DNA from: Treponema sp.
GTDB lineage: Bacteria; Spirochaetota; Spirochaetia; Treponematales; Treponemataceae
Assembly (NCBI GenBank): GCA_004554075.1
Contig: SFOB01000049.1
Location: 1 to 17,247 of the forward strand
DNA: 17,247 nt
Direction of reading: 5' to 3'
Part shown: positions 5,168-14,000 of the stretch, one piece after another
Layout: each line of letters opens with the position of its first letter
How positions within the stretch are numbered: the stretch's first letter is position 1
Position numbers and translations under genes: made by a program
The notes under the pieces: model-generated
What the model saw: only the letters and a program-made list of their open reading frames with translations
What the model was told of the DNA's origin: nothing
Database searches by the model: none

Positions 5168-7429
5168 TTAGCGGCGCTTACCAGGTTTTCCACCACGAGA
5201 GGGTTTGCGTGAAGCAGCAGGCTGGCGTCCATTCGCCTTTCGCTCCGCAGCCCTTTCGTTAGAAAGCCTGTACTCTTCCATCTGCTGAGGAGAATAGAAA
5301 CCGTCTTTCCAGTTGAAGCGTGAAACTCCAGGAAGCGGCTGCCCCTTAACCATGGAAGTTGTAATTGCTTTTATCTGACTACGGGAAACCTTAGTTTTGG
5401 AGAAATCGATAAGAAGTCGTTTAAATCCCGATGAAGTAATAAAGTCTGTTTTGTCGGTAATTGCAAAAGGCTCTTCCGGCATTACAAAAGAACCATCGGC
5501 AGTTGAGTTCACTTTGAACACAGACTCTTCCTTATCTTCAAAATAAGTAAAATCGTAATCTGATGGGAGCTTAAAGCGCATACGGAAAAGTGCCGGATAA
5601 GCAAAAACCGGAACAAGAACACGGGCACGAACATTCTGCTCGTAAGTTGCTTCCAGGTTGCGGCGTGAATTTTCGTAAGGCATTATGAAGGCACCTACAT
5701 TCTGATTTTCAAGCCAGCTTACTGCCCAGCGGTTGAAGGTATAGAGGTATGGACCTGCAATAATATTTACCTTGCAGCCTTTAAGCATCTGCAGGTGAGC
5801 AATATTGTTTGCAACAAAGTTCATATAGCCGTCTGCAATAAGCTGGTCGAGTTCGCTTTTAAGCTTGTCTTCCTGGGCCGCAGAACAGAAAGGATCCAGG
5901 GAAATATAAATCTGTTTTTTTGAAAATGGCAGTACTGTTTTATGATTAAGCAGGTCGTATGAAGTTTCGCTGTTGTATTCGAGAATAAGACGAACAGGCT
6001 TAAGGCCCTGAACCGCAAAAACATCTTGTACGGAAGAAACCTGTGCATAAATTCCTTCAGGAAAATATACAAGTTCCTTATTTGCAACAGGAGTAAGATC
6101 AAGAACAGGGAGTTTTTCATCCTTAGGCTGTTTTCTATAACGGCCAAGATCATTTGGCAGTACATGGTTATAGCGTTTAGAACCGGCTTTAATCTGAAGA
6201 AGATAAACTTCGTCCCCAACGCTAAAGCCGCCAGGAATATCAATCCATCTCTTATCGCTGTCTTCTTCAAGTTCTACAGAGTGAACCTTGTGGCTCACGC
6301 GTCCTGTATCATCCTTTTTATGAAGGCGGATGGAATCCCCCGGATCAGGATCATAAGAGCCGCCCTTGAGCAAAGCCATCTGAATATGCTTCTGTTCAGG
6401 AGGCACATCGTCGCTCATATTTTCTGTAATGGCTTCTACAAGTTCCTTTGGAGCAGCCTTAGTTGCAGAAATCTTTCCAAGGTAAATACCTGTTCCACCA
6501 GCCTGATCCGGATTCAAAATTGCAGAAGCAGCATTGTTTACACCATCTTCCAGGCTCTTAAAGCCATACCAGTAAGAAGTTTTGGTGCGGGCAAAGTCAG
6601 AAGCAAGCATACGCTTACCTGCTGCAATAGCACCCTTCTTATCTTCTTTGTAATGATCAATAACATAACGGTATGCAGAAACAACGCTTCCTACATACTC
6701 TGCACTCTTCATGCGGCCTTCAATTTTGAAGGAATCAACGCCAGCTTCAATAAGGTCTGGAATTTTTTCTATAAGTTCAAGGTCACAAGGAGAAAAATAG
6801 TAGCCCTGGCGAACTCCACCAGGAACCTCTGCAGTATAGAAACGGCGGCAGGCCTGTGTACACATACCACGGTTAGCTGATTTTCCGCCAAGGAAGCTTG
6901 AGAATAAACAAAGTCCGCTTTCACTTACACACAAAGCACCGTGAACAAAAACTTCAAGATCCGCACCTGTTTCGCTTTTAATCTTTTTGATTTCTTCAAG
7001 ACCAAGTTCGCGGGCAAGCACCATACGCTTTACACCACAGCCCTGCAAAAGCTTTACAGCATTTGAGCTTTCTACGTTCATCTGGGTAGAAGCATGAAGC
7101 TCAAGATTCGGGAAAAATTCCTGAGCCATACGCATAACGGCATAGTCCTGCACTATAAGACCATCTGGTCCTACTTCATTCAGATAAGAGAGAAAACGAT
7201 AAAGACGTTCTGTTTCGCGCTCTTCGCAGACAGTGTTTACAGTTACGTAAACCTTCTTCTGCTTTTTATGAAGGCTTTCAACTGCTGCCTCAAACTGATT
7301 CCATGCAAAGTTTGTTGTTCGCATTCGCGCATTAAAACTGCGCAAACCAAGATAAACAGCATCCGCACCTTCGCCAATAGCGGCGTCAAGCGATTCAATA
7401 TTTCCCGCAGGAGCTAATAATTCTACCAT
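5168..7429 (-). CDS. U32 family protein, RlhA/YdcP-like (23S rRNA hydroxylation type)
   Basis: This 753-residue protein opens with ELLAPAGNIESLDAAIGEGADAVYLG, the standard start of U32 'collagenase-like' proteins. The family signature appears as EVFVHGALCVSESGLCLFSS (residues 159-178). Cysteines at 167, 174, 190 and 194 are spaced like the Fe-S ligands proposed for this family, and SFKIEGRMKSAEYV (233-246) is also diagnostic. U32 members once called peptidases are now linked to RNA hydroxylation: RlhA at C2501 of 23S rRNA, TrhP on tRNA. The length (RlhA is about 650) and the long C-terminal extension suggest the RlhA-like, DUF3656-containing branch. The last ~33 residues are a basic, Arg/Lys/Gly-rich tail that could bind RNA. 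No Shine-Dalgarno sequence precedes the ATG, but the start fits the family. It follows the lamin-tail gene by 31 nt on the same strand, so they probably share a transcript. Exact substrate is uncertain. Confidence 0.88.
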   Translation of the reverse strand: MVELLAPAGNIESLDAAIGEGADAVYLGLRSFNARMRTTNFAWNQFEAAVESLHKKQKKVYVTVNTVCEERETERLYRFLSYLNEVGPDGLIVQDYAVMRMAQEFFPNLELHASTQMNVESSNAVKLLQGCGVKRMVLARELGLEEIKKIKSETGADLEVFVHGALCVSESGLCLFSSFLGGKSANRGMCTQACRRFYTAEVPGGVRQGYYFSPCDLELIEKIPDLIEAGVDSFKIEGRMKSAEYVGSVVSAYRYVIDHYKEDKKGAIAAGKRMLASDFARTKTSYWYGFKSLEDGVNNAASAILNPDQAGGTGIYLGKISATKAAPKELVEAITENMSDDVPPEQKHIQMALLKGGSYDPDPGDSIRLHKKDDTGRVSHKVHSVELEEDSDKRWIDIPGGFSVGDEVYLLQIKAGSKRYNHVLPNDLGRYRKQPKDEKLPVLDLTPVANKELVYFPEGIYAQVSSVQDVFAVQGLKPVRLILEYNSETSYDLLNHKTVLPFSKKQIYISLDPFCSAAQEDKLKSELDQLIADGYMNFVANNIAHLQMLKGCKVNIIAGPYLYTFNRWAVSWLENQNVGAFIMPYENSRRNLEATYEQNVRARVLVPVFAYPALFRMRFKLPSDYDFTYFEDKEESVFKVNSTADGSFVMPEEPFAITDKTDFITSSGFKRLLIDFSKTKVSRSQIKAITTSMVKGQPLPGVSRFNWKDGFYSPQQMEEYRLSNERAAERKANGRQPAASRKPSRGGKPGKRR

Positions 7430-7460
7430 AAGGGAAAATGTATCATAAATCCGACTATTT

Positions 7461-8606
7461 TTAAAGCGTTCCAGGACTTACATTCTTAATGGCCCAGTTA
7501 TCAGGCTTTTGCTTTACAGGATATTCAGCCTCATCTGCTTCAAAGGCTCCTGCCAGGGCTGCTTCCTGCAAGGCTGCTGCATCAAGCCTTTGAAAAGACT
7601 TTCCTGCCACCGAGCCAAGCCCGCTGTTTACTTCAGCCTCACAGACAGAGCCCTCTTCATATATCCCGCATTCCACGACATCTTCTGCCAGAAGAGACAT
7701 TCCTTTTCCCCATTCAGTTGCACTTTCTGCAGCATACATAAAGGCATCGAGAATAGTACCATCAACTCCGTTTCTTACAACTACAATATCTGTGTTGTCA
7801 CTTAAACGTGCCTTTGTATTTTCAGACCAGATATCCCTTACATTTTTTCCAGAATAAGCAGCCGTTGAAGCATTAAGATTTTCCTCTTCTGTTATACATC
7901 CGCTTCCAGCACTTCTCAAATGAACAATAAAAACTTCTCCTGCTTTTACATTTACAGGAGGAAAAACAAACTTCTTACCTTCCCCATCAGCTCCACTTAC
8001 AATCTCAAGGCCACTCAGATTTCCTTCCTTCAAGGCAAGAAACTCTATGAACTCACAGCGATATACGTCTTCCTTATATTTCTTATAGTTTATCTGAAGC
8101 TCTGTCATTACAAGCTTTGGCATATGCGAATTAAAACCTGTAAAAGGAACGCAAAAGGTAAGGGAATTTCCAGCCTTATCTTCAACCACACCAAAAATCT
8201 CATAGGCTTTTCCTACCTCATAGCATTCTGCAGCAGAATAAATTATGGAACAACCATCTTCGGAAAGAGAATAGCCTGCTTCAATACTGCCATAACCACC
8301 GGAAGCTGCCTTAAGGGCCGGGGAAAGTTCTATTGTCTGTGAGTGCTCATCAGAATCAGAAATATCTTTTATCTGCTCGGACACTGTATAGGCTCTGAGC
8401 TTTACTTTTTCTGAAAAGCTTACACGAACATTTCTGTCATCTAAAACACAAACATCCTCGAGTACCAGAGAAGCATAGTCTCCACCGGTAAATATAATTC
8501 CTTCTTCCGTTACCTTGCAGGAAAATGGAAGAACACAGAAAACCGTAAGTGAAACAAGTACAAAGGTCTGTACAAAAAGAATGAATATGCAGCCCCACTT
8601 TTTCAT
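7461..8606 (-). CDS. lamin-tail-domain secreted protein, possible lipoprotein
   Basis: This is a 381-residue protein. Residues 1-29 are a long hydrophobic signal segment ending LPFSC (Cys30), compatible with the loose spirochaetal lipobox, so it may be a lipoprotein. Residues ~45-158 look like an Ig-like/SbsA-type domain: VCVLDDRNVRVSFSEKV near the start and EIFGVVEDKAGNSLTFCVPF near the end are characteristic. Residues ~163-290 resemble a lamin-tail domain (LTD): a LVMTELQINYKKY...CEFIEFLAL opening, then GLEIVS, a FPPVNVKAGEVFIVHL strand and a D...VVRNGVDGTILDAFMY strand. The end (NWAIKNVSPGTL) fits the usual W...PTPG close of such proteins. LTD domains in bacteria occur in extracellular proteins and are of unclear function. 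The AGGAGG ribosome binding site is strong (6 nt from the ATG). A terminator-like hairpin with nine T residues lies directly before it. The U32 gene follows 31 nt downstream. Confidence 0.65.
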   Translation of the reverse strand: MKKWGCIFILFVQTFVLVSLTVFCVLPFSCKVTEEGIIFTGGDYASLVLEDVCVLDDRNVRVSFSEKVKLRAYTVSEQIKDISDSDEHSQTIELSPALKAASGGYGSIEAGYSLSEDGCSIIYSAAECYEVGKAYEIFGVVEDKAGNSLTFCVPFTGFNSHMPKLVMTELQINYKKYKEDVYRCEFIEFLALKEGNLSGLEIVSGADGEGKKFVFPPVNVKAGEVFIVHLRSAGSGCITEEENLNASTAAYSGKNVRDIWSENTKARLSDNTDIVVVRNGVDGTILDAFMYAAESATEWGKGMSLLAEDVVECGIYEEGSVCEAEVNSGLGSVAGKSFQRLDAAALQEAALAGAFEADEAEYPVKQKPDNWAIKNVSPGTL

Positions 8607-8630
8607 CTAAAACCTCCTGGCAAAAAAAAA

Positions 8631-8651
8631 CACGGCCTTTTGTAAGCCGTG
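8631..8651 (-). terminator. terminator-like hairpin in the leader of the lamin-tail gene
   Basis: Read on the minus strand, CACGGC (8651-8646) pairs with GCCGTG (8636-8631) around a 9-nt loop and is followed by nine T residues (8630-8622). The AGGAGG site of the next gene starts 4 nt beyond the T-run. It lies about 90 nt past the terminator-like hairpin that ends the DUF2259 gene, so it is either a back-up terminator or an attenuator of the lamin-tail gene. Confidence 0.7.
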
Positions 8652-8723
8652 CTTTAATTTCAATTAATATTTCTCTATATATAATATAGGAACAACCTTT
8701 CGATTTTAGGAAGTGTTTTTAAT

Positions 8724-8750
8724 AAAAATCTGATTTTTTTTCAGATTTTT
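8724..8750. terminator. AT-rich hairpin terminator after the DUF2259 gene
   Basis: AAAAATCTGA (8724-8733) and TCAGATTTTT (8741-8750) form a perfect 10-bp stem around a loop of seven T (A on the minus strand). On the minus strand the stem's own T-run follows. It begins 18 nt past the DUF2259 stop codon at 8768. The stem is AT-rich, so its strength is uncertain. Confidence 0.6.
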
Positions 8751-8767
8751 TCACTTTTTTTTCTATT

Positions 8768-9472
8768 TTAGAATCTTGCAGCCTCAACCATATATCTGAT
8801 TGAAGTTCCAGTATCATCTTCCATCATTTTTTCAATTACAAAAATAAGATTCTTTTCTGACTTATCACAGAAGATTCTTTCAATCTTATAATTTGTAACG
8901 CCCTTACGGTTGATGCTTGGAGTTCCGATCTTGCGGCTCATAATTACTTCGCCGGCAGCATCGCGTTTTTCAAGCATAATATAGAAAGATGAACGTGCAT
9001 TCTTTCCGCTTCCGTTTACAGTAGGATACAGCTTAATGTGATATACATCTGCGTTATCTACATCTGCATTGCGGAAATCCTTAAATACAATTTCATCAGT
9101 TCCTGTTTTATTTACATCATCAAGAATATAAAGAACATGATCCAGATTAGCTGTCTCACACTTAAGATCCTTAAAGTAATAGAAGCTTTTTCCTTCGAGG
9201 GCTTCAAAAACATCGCGGCCATTTTTACCGGCTGTTACAGCAGAAGGCTTTGTCTTAAAAACTCCATTATCTGTATAATCATTTGCAGCAATATCTACCT
9301 GATAAAGCTCTGCCCAGCCCTGAAACTTTTTATCTGTTTTTCCATACTGGCCGAACACATAATATTTTCCATCTTCAGAAAATCCCTTATCAACAAAAGT
9401 AGCAACATCACCTGCAGAAAGAGCAGAAACAAGAACTGCCATAATCAAACTGCAAACAATAGACTTCTTCAT
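8768..9472 (-). CDS. DUF2259 predicted secreted protein
   Basis: This 234-residue protein has a clean signal peptide, MKKSIVCSLIMAVLVSALSA, with likely cleavage after residue 20. The mature part opens with FVDKGFSEDGKYYVFGQYG and WAELYQVDIAANDYTDNGVF. This matches the DUF2259 pattern of a GFS-DG-YF start, an aromatic/acidic strand, then a Y-x-DVAAN motif. A second half with HIKLYPTVNGSGKNARSSFYIML and FVIEKMMEDDTGTSIRYMVEA is also typical. The family is exported to the periplasm and is uncharacterised. A GGGAGGA ribosome binding site precedes the ATG by 8 nt. It is transcribed divergently from the eight-helix membrane protein gene, with 101 bp between the starts, and is closed by an AT-rich hairpin, so it is probably a single-gene unit. 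No catalytic residues can be assigned. Confidence 0.75.
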   Translation of the reverse strand: MKKSIVCSLIMAVLVSALSAGDVATFVDKGFSEDGKYYVFGQYGKTDKKFQGWAELYQVDIAANDYTDNGVFKTKPSAVTAGKNGRDVFEALEGKSFYYFKDLKCETANLDHVLYILDDVNKTGTDEIVFKDFRNADVDNADVYHIKLYPTVNGSGKNARSSFYIMLEKRDAAGEVIMSRKIGTPSINRKGVTNYKIERIFCDKSEKNLIFVIEKMMEDDTGTSIRYMVEAARF

Positions 9473-9538
9473 TTTTATTTTCCTCCCGGGTTCACAAAAA
9501 AGTTATCCTTTTAAATTTTCGGAATAAAAACTAAACTC

Positions 9539-9567
9539 TTTACTATTATTTGTCTTAGCGTTATCTT
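9539..9567 (+). promoter_or_regulatory. putative promoter of the eight-helix membrane protein gene
   Basis: TTTACT (9539-9544), a 17-bp spacer and TATCTT (9562-9567) give a moderate sigma-70 match. The -10 box ends 6 nt before the ATG and no Shine-Dalgarno sequence is present, which would make the mRNA leaderless. Confidence 0.35.
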
Positions 9568-9573
9568 TAAAAT

Positions 9574-10389
9574 ATGACAATCAGATTCAGAAACCGAATG
9601 ACACTTACTTTATTTATCATTTCTATATCTTGCCTCATGCTGGGAACTTTTATTACACTCTATCAGTTTCTTTCCGGCAATATGGTTTTACCGGATGTAT
9701 ATACAAAGTATTTATCTGAAAATATATTACTTAAATATAATCCTGTCTGGGTTTTCGCTGGTATCTTCCTTATGCTGCTTTACAGTTGTGTAACCACAAT
9801 AATTATTTTTCACAGCTTTGAAAAAACCCAGGCACCAGATATTGTCTTCTTTCTCTTATTTATTGTAGCCTGCCTTGCAGACACTTCAAGACTCCTGGTT
9901 CCGGTATTCCGCCTTTCGGGCACCTACTCTCTTTTTCTCTTAAAACTTGGAAACATTCATCTTTTTGCAAGACTGCTTGCTCCTCTTGCACTTATGGGAA
10001 ATACAGTAATGAGCACAGATGATTTCCGCCAGAGTACAGACCGCAACGTCATCATTCTGATTATCATTGCCTTATTCTTTTCTGAAATTATTCCATTAAA
10101 CACCGCAGTTATTCTTCCTAATTTCTGCATCTCTTACGGATATGTAAAGGCAATCAGAGCTTTCTGTTTTATCACCTGTGCCTTCAGCACAATCTGCCTT
10201 TTCAGAATGAATAAGAAAAATGAATATAAGCAGATTATGACCCTGGGTTTTATTCTGCTTTGTATCGGCTATACTTTGATTTTCTACTGCTACAATATTA
10301 CAGCATTTATAACAGGAACGCTTCTCTTAGGCATCGGAACCTACATCTATCTCAATGAGGTTCATAAGCATTACCTCTGGGTAGATTAA
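9574..10389 (+). CDS. hypothetical integral membrane protein, about eight TM helices
   Basis: I do not recognise the family. The 271-residue product is almost entirely hydrophobic, with helices at roughly 11-33, 55-80, 88-110, 115-140, 153-173, 180-206, 214-238 and 243-262. It has short loops and a short C-terminal tail ending HKHYLWVD. A few polar residues lie in or near helices (DTSRLL near 104-109 and SEIIPLNT near 170-177), which could mark a ligand site, but no transporter or enzyme motif is clear. The first residues MTIRFRNRM are basic, placing the N-terminus in the cytoplasm. It is divergent from the DUF2259 gene and its stop overlaps that of the converging lipid-kinase-like gene by 4 bp (TTAA). 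It may be restricted to spirochaetes. The start has no ribosome binding site; a -10-like box 6 nt upstream supports it. Confidence 0.7.
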   Translation: MTIRFRNRMTLTLFIISISCLMLGTFITLYQFLSGNMVLPDVYTKYLSENILLKYNPVWVFAGIFLMLLYSCVTTIIIFHSFEKTQAPDIVFFLLFIVACLADTSRLLVPVFRLSGTYSLFLLKLGNIHLFARLLAPLALMGNTVMSTDDFRQSTDRNVIILIIIALFFSEIIPLNTAVILPNFCISYGYVKAIRAFCFITCAFSTICLFRMNKKNEYKQIMTLGFILLCIGYTLIFYCYNITAFITGTLLLGIGTYIYLNEVHKHYLWVD

Positions 10390-11009
10390 GCAGCAAGCTT
10401 CATAAATATCAAGCCAATTGCAGGCGGAATAATCAGATTATCAAAATCAGAAAGAGGAAGAACTTCTATCACCATTGCGCAAAGGGCAACAATAAGTGCT
10501 GTCAGACAGTTCTGGCAGCAGCAGAAGGTTGAAACAAAAACCGCAAAGAAACAGGTAAGGCTGCCAGCCGCAGTTTTACCGTGAGCCCCCGGAATTGTTA
10601 CCTTTCCAAAGAGTTTTCCCATAAGGCTTGCAAGTCCATCCCCAAAGGCAAGAGCATAAATACCTACCCTTGCACAGTTCAGAGGAAGAGTAAGGGCAGC
10701 AATAAGAATACCGCAGACAAGAGTTACCGGCCCAAGCACAAAATGATTTTCATCACGCTTACGGGCTGCAATTTCTGTTACCTTTGAAATCAATGGAATG
10801 TTGATATTTTTTGAACGAAGAATTTCACTGATTGTATAGACAATTACAGCAAGTACAAGAAGCCCAATTACCGGCCAGTATGCAAACTTAAGAAAGAGCG
10901 GAATAAAACTTGAACATATATGAATTGATTTTCTGAACAGTTCCTTAATTATTGCATTGAGGCGCTGTCTTTCTATAATTCCGTATAAAGTATTTCTTTG
11001 AGTCTGCAT
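10386..11009 (-). CDS. Dgk1/SEC59-type CTP-dependent lipid kinase-like membrane protein
   Basis: This 207-residue polytopic protein carries the family's conserved elements in order: RKSIH (26-30) at the first helix, GDGLASLMGKLFG (123-135), HGKTAAGS (143-150), and the final E...LPLSDFDNLIIP (182-195). These define the dolichol kinase / diacylglycerol kinase Dgk1 / phytol kinase group, related to phosphatidate cytidylyltransferases. These enzymes phosphorylate a polyprenol or diacylglycerol using CTP (or another NTP) in the cytoplasmic membrane. Bacterial members may recycle lipid alcohols, but the actual substrate here cannot be told. The gene begins 20 nt after the flcA stop with only a weak ribosome binding site, so it probably depends on flcA transcription and translation. 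Its stop codon is shared within a TTAA with the converging membrane protein gene. An LPLNCA plus CCCQNC stretch makes it unusually Cys-rich. Confidence 0.8.
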   Translation of the reverse strand: MQTQRNTLYGIIERQRLNAIIKELFRKSIHICSSFIPLFLKFAYWPVIGLLVLAVIVYTISEILRSKNINIPLISKVTEIAARKRDENHFVLGPVTLVCGILIAALTLPLNCARVGIYALAFGDGLASLMGKLFGKVTIPGAHGKTAAGSLTCFFAVFVSTFCCCQNCLTALIVALCAMVIEVLPLSDFDNLIIPPAIGLIFMKLAA

Positions 11010-11029
11010 AGCTCTGCCTGCCCTGCACT

Positions 11030-14000
11030 TTACAGACGCTCGTTATCCAGAAGCGTCTTTGAAATGTCAGTGTAAATAGATGGCTCAAACTCCGGTATTG
11101 GATGTGTAATGTACTTAATATTCTGCTCTGCAAGATTACCACCCTCAAGTCTCTTCATAGTTTCCTGATTACGGGTAAGGGCATCCCAGGCACGAACAGA
11201 CTGGCTCAGCTGAACAATAGCCTGTGCATTCAATGCGCTGTTTCCTGTTCTCTTTGCCAGCTTATAAAGTGTTACACCATAGTTATTAGATGCATAAAGA
11301 TATGTATTGATTAAATCATAATCCTTAACATTTGCCTGAGGAAGAACAAGACCGCTTTCTGCAACCTGAGCATCAAGCTCATCAATAAGCTGATCATAAT
11401 AGCCCTGAGCCGCATACTCATCACCACGGAGGTAGAGAGTATTTGCCATAGCGAGCATAAGATTTCTTTCCTTAATGTTTCCATCACCAGACTTCATAAA
11501 GGCACCAAGAGCTTCCATATAATTCTTTTTCTTATACTGGATATAGCCTATGCGGTAACGGATAGAAGGATTATCATTTTCAAGTTCTACAGAATATTTA
11601 TAGTTGAAGAGTGCATCATCATAATCACCAGAAATAGTGTATTTGATATTACCCATATCTTCATAAAGTTTTCCAATTGCTGGAGTTCCTTCAAAACCGG
11701 CATTATCACGTTCTATTGTAAAGAGCGAGATACCTTCTGCAAACTGTTCCTGAGCCTGGAGATAATCATTTGTTCCTATATAATGCTCACCAAGCAGGCG
11801 GTATGAATCAATATACTTATAAAGGTCTCTCTTCTTCATAGAAGGAACTGTATTGAACTTTTCGATAGCAGTCTGGAGTGTAGATTCAATAGCAGCAGTT
11901 TCATTTGTCTTGAGGAAGTACTTAGCCAGATTGTAAAGAGCAATAGGATTATCAGGATTTGTCTTAACAGCTCTGAGCAGAAGTCCACGAAGACCTTCAA
12001 TCTCGTAACGAAGATATTCTTCTGAAGGAGCAAGATTTCCATAATATTTATCAAGCAGATAACCACTGAGTTCTGCCCAGTCATCAGAGCTGAGGGACTT
12101 TTCGCGCTTTTCAAAGTTCTTCTGCATCTGAATAACTTCACGCAGATTGTCTGTTCTGATAAAGTAGCGCATCATACGAGACATATACAAATCAGTTGGC
12201 TTATAAAGCTGAATGAGATTTGCATACTGCTCGCGTGCCTGTTCAAGCTTTGAAGGATCCTTTTCTGTACCCCATTCAAGGAATACATCACCAAGCATTA
12301 AGATTCCATCTGCATCATTAATATGATAGTCCAGTACTTCGCGGCGTACAATTTCTTCTGCGCGCTCATAGTTAGCAAGATCATTAAGCTCCATATCAGC
12401 ATATTCAAGACCAGCAGCCTTATCATGTTTAAAGTAGCGCAGAATATTCTGATACATTTTTCCAGCCCGCTGATACTGCTTATGTTCACGATAACCGCGG
12501 GCATATCTGAAGAACCATTTCTTGTTAATTCGTTTTTTAGCAGCTTCCTCAAACTTGTTTTCTGCCTGAGGATATTCATCTGCTTCAAGCAAAGCATAAC
12601 CCTGTTTATAGAGAGAATTTGCCCAAATTGGCTTGATGATACAGTAATTTGTAAACTTAGCAAGACCCCAGCCAACAATCAAAAGAAGAAGTCCCAGGAG
12701 GATTCCCGGAATAATTTTATTTCTAAGCTGATATGAAAGTGATTTCTTGTAAGCTTCATACTCTGCCGCTGTTCTGTGTTCAAAGTCGCGTGGAATAGGA
12801 ATAGATGTATCAAGCATCTTCTCCAGCATACCGGCAACCTGGCGGGCAGGAGCTTTATTGAGGATTTTTTCTATAATTTCAAATTCAGCATCGTCTGTAA
12901 ATTCATCCTGAACAATAAAGTCTTCAAAGGCAAGACGTACATTAAGCGGATATTCTGCAAGATTTGCAAGGAAGACTTTATACTGCTCATCTGAAAGAGT
13001 ATTTGGAGGCAGCTCTTCTGATTCCTGTGCATCGCTAAAGTCTGCTTCATCAATATCTTTAGACTTTCCTCTGCCTCTTGCTTTCTTAACCTTTGGTTCT
13101 TTTCCAGTTACAAGCTTTGTTTTTGATTTTTCTTCTTTTGCGGTAGCAACGTCAGAGAATCCAGGAATTTCAAATTCTCCTTCCATTGCAAAGTCTTCGT
13201 GAGCACCAAATTCAAAGTCTCCGTTTCCGCCACCGCTTATCTGAGAATCAGTATCCTGAATGCCAAAGTCCATTCCTTCCATTTCGGAAGTATCAAAAAC
13301 TTCAAGCGGAGCATTTTCATCTCCCTCTGAGGCACCGTCCGCAGAAAGGTCATCAAGTCCTGCAGTATCATCAAAATCTGGAATCTCATCTTCAGCAGAG
13401 AATTCTGGAGCAGGAGCTCCTTCGCCACCGTCCTCTCCTCCGCCTAAATCAAAGTCACCGGCATCAAAGAGTCCTTCTGGAATTCCACCTGCATCTTCAT
13501 CTGCAGAATCTGAAGCAGGTGCAGCATCTGAAGAAGCGGCATCTCCAACAGGTTCAATTCCGAAGGATTCCATATCATCCATTCCGCTTGTATCAAAACT
13601 ATCTTCTGCCGGAGTTTCAGAAGCAGGTGTTTCAGCTGAAGCAGCATCCATTCCTGCAGTATCAAAATCCATACTGTCAAGATCAAGGCTTCCAAGATCT
13701 GCAAGTTCGTCTGTTCCACTGTTATCTAAAGAATCTGTCTCTTCTGCAGCTTCTGCTGCCTCAGTTACTTCAGGAGTTTCAAAGATATCTGCTTCTGCAT
13801 CTGCCACAGGCGCAGCCTCATCAAGTGGTGCAAGATCATCAAGCCCACCTAAATCTCCAAGATCACCAAGATCTCCAAGCCCATCTGTTGTGGCAGGCTC
13901 ATCAAAAGAGGCTGCATCTTCTGCAGGAGCCGGCTCATCAAAAGATGCAAGATCATCAAGAGCGGCAGGCTCTTCAAGAGGAGCTGCATCGTCCAGACTT

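Noticed and set aside
6026..6880. 284-codon plus-strand open frame
   Set aside because: It is antisense to the U32 gene, which has clear family motifs across the same span.
7430..7460. Separate promoter for the U32 gene in the 31-nt gap (TATGAT at 7447-7442)
   Set aside because: The -10 match has no -35 partner at a normal distance, and the short gap favours co-transcription with the lamin-tail gene.
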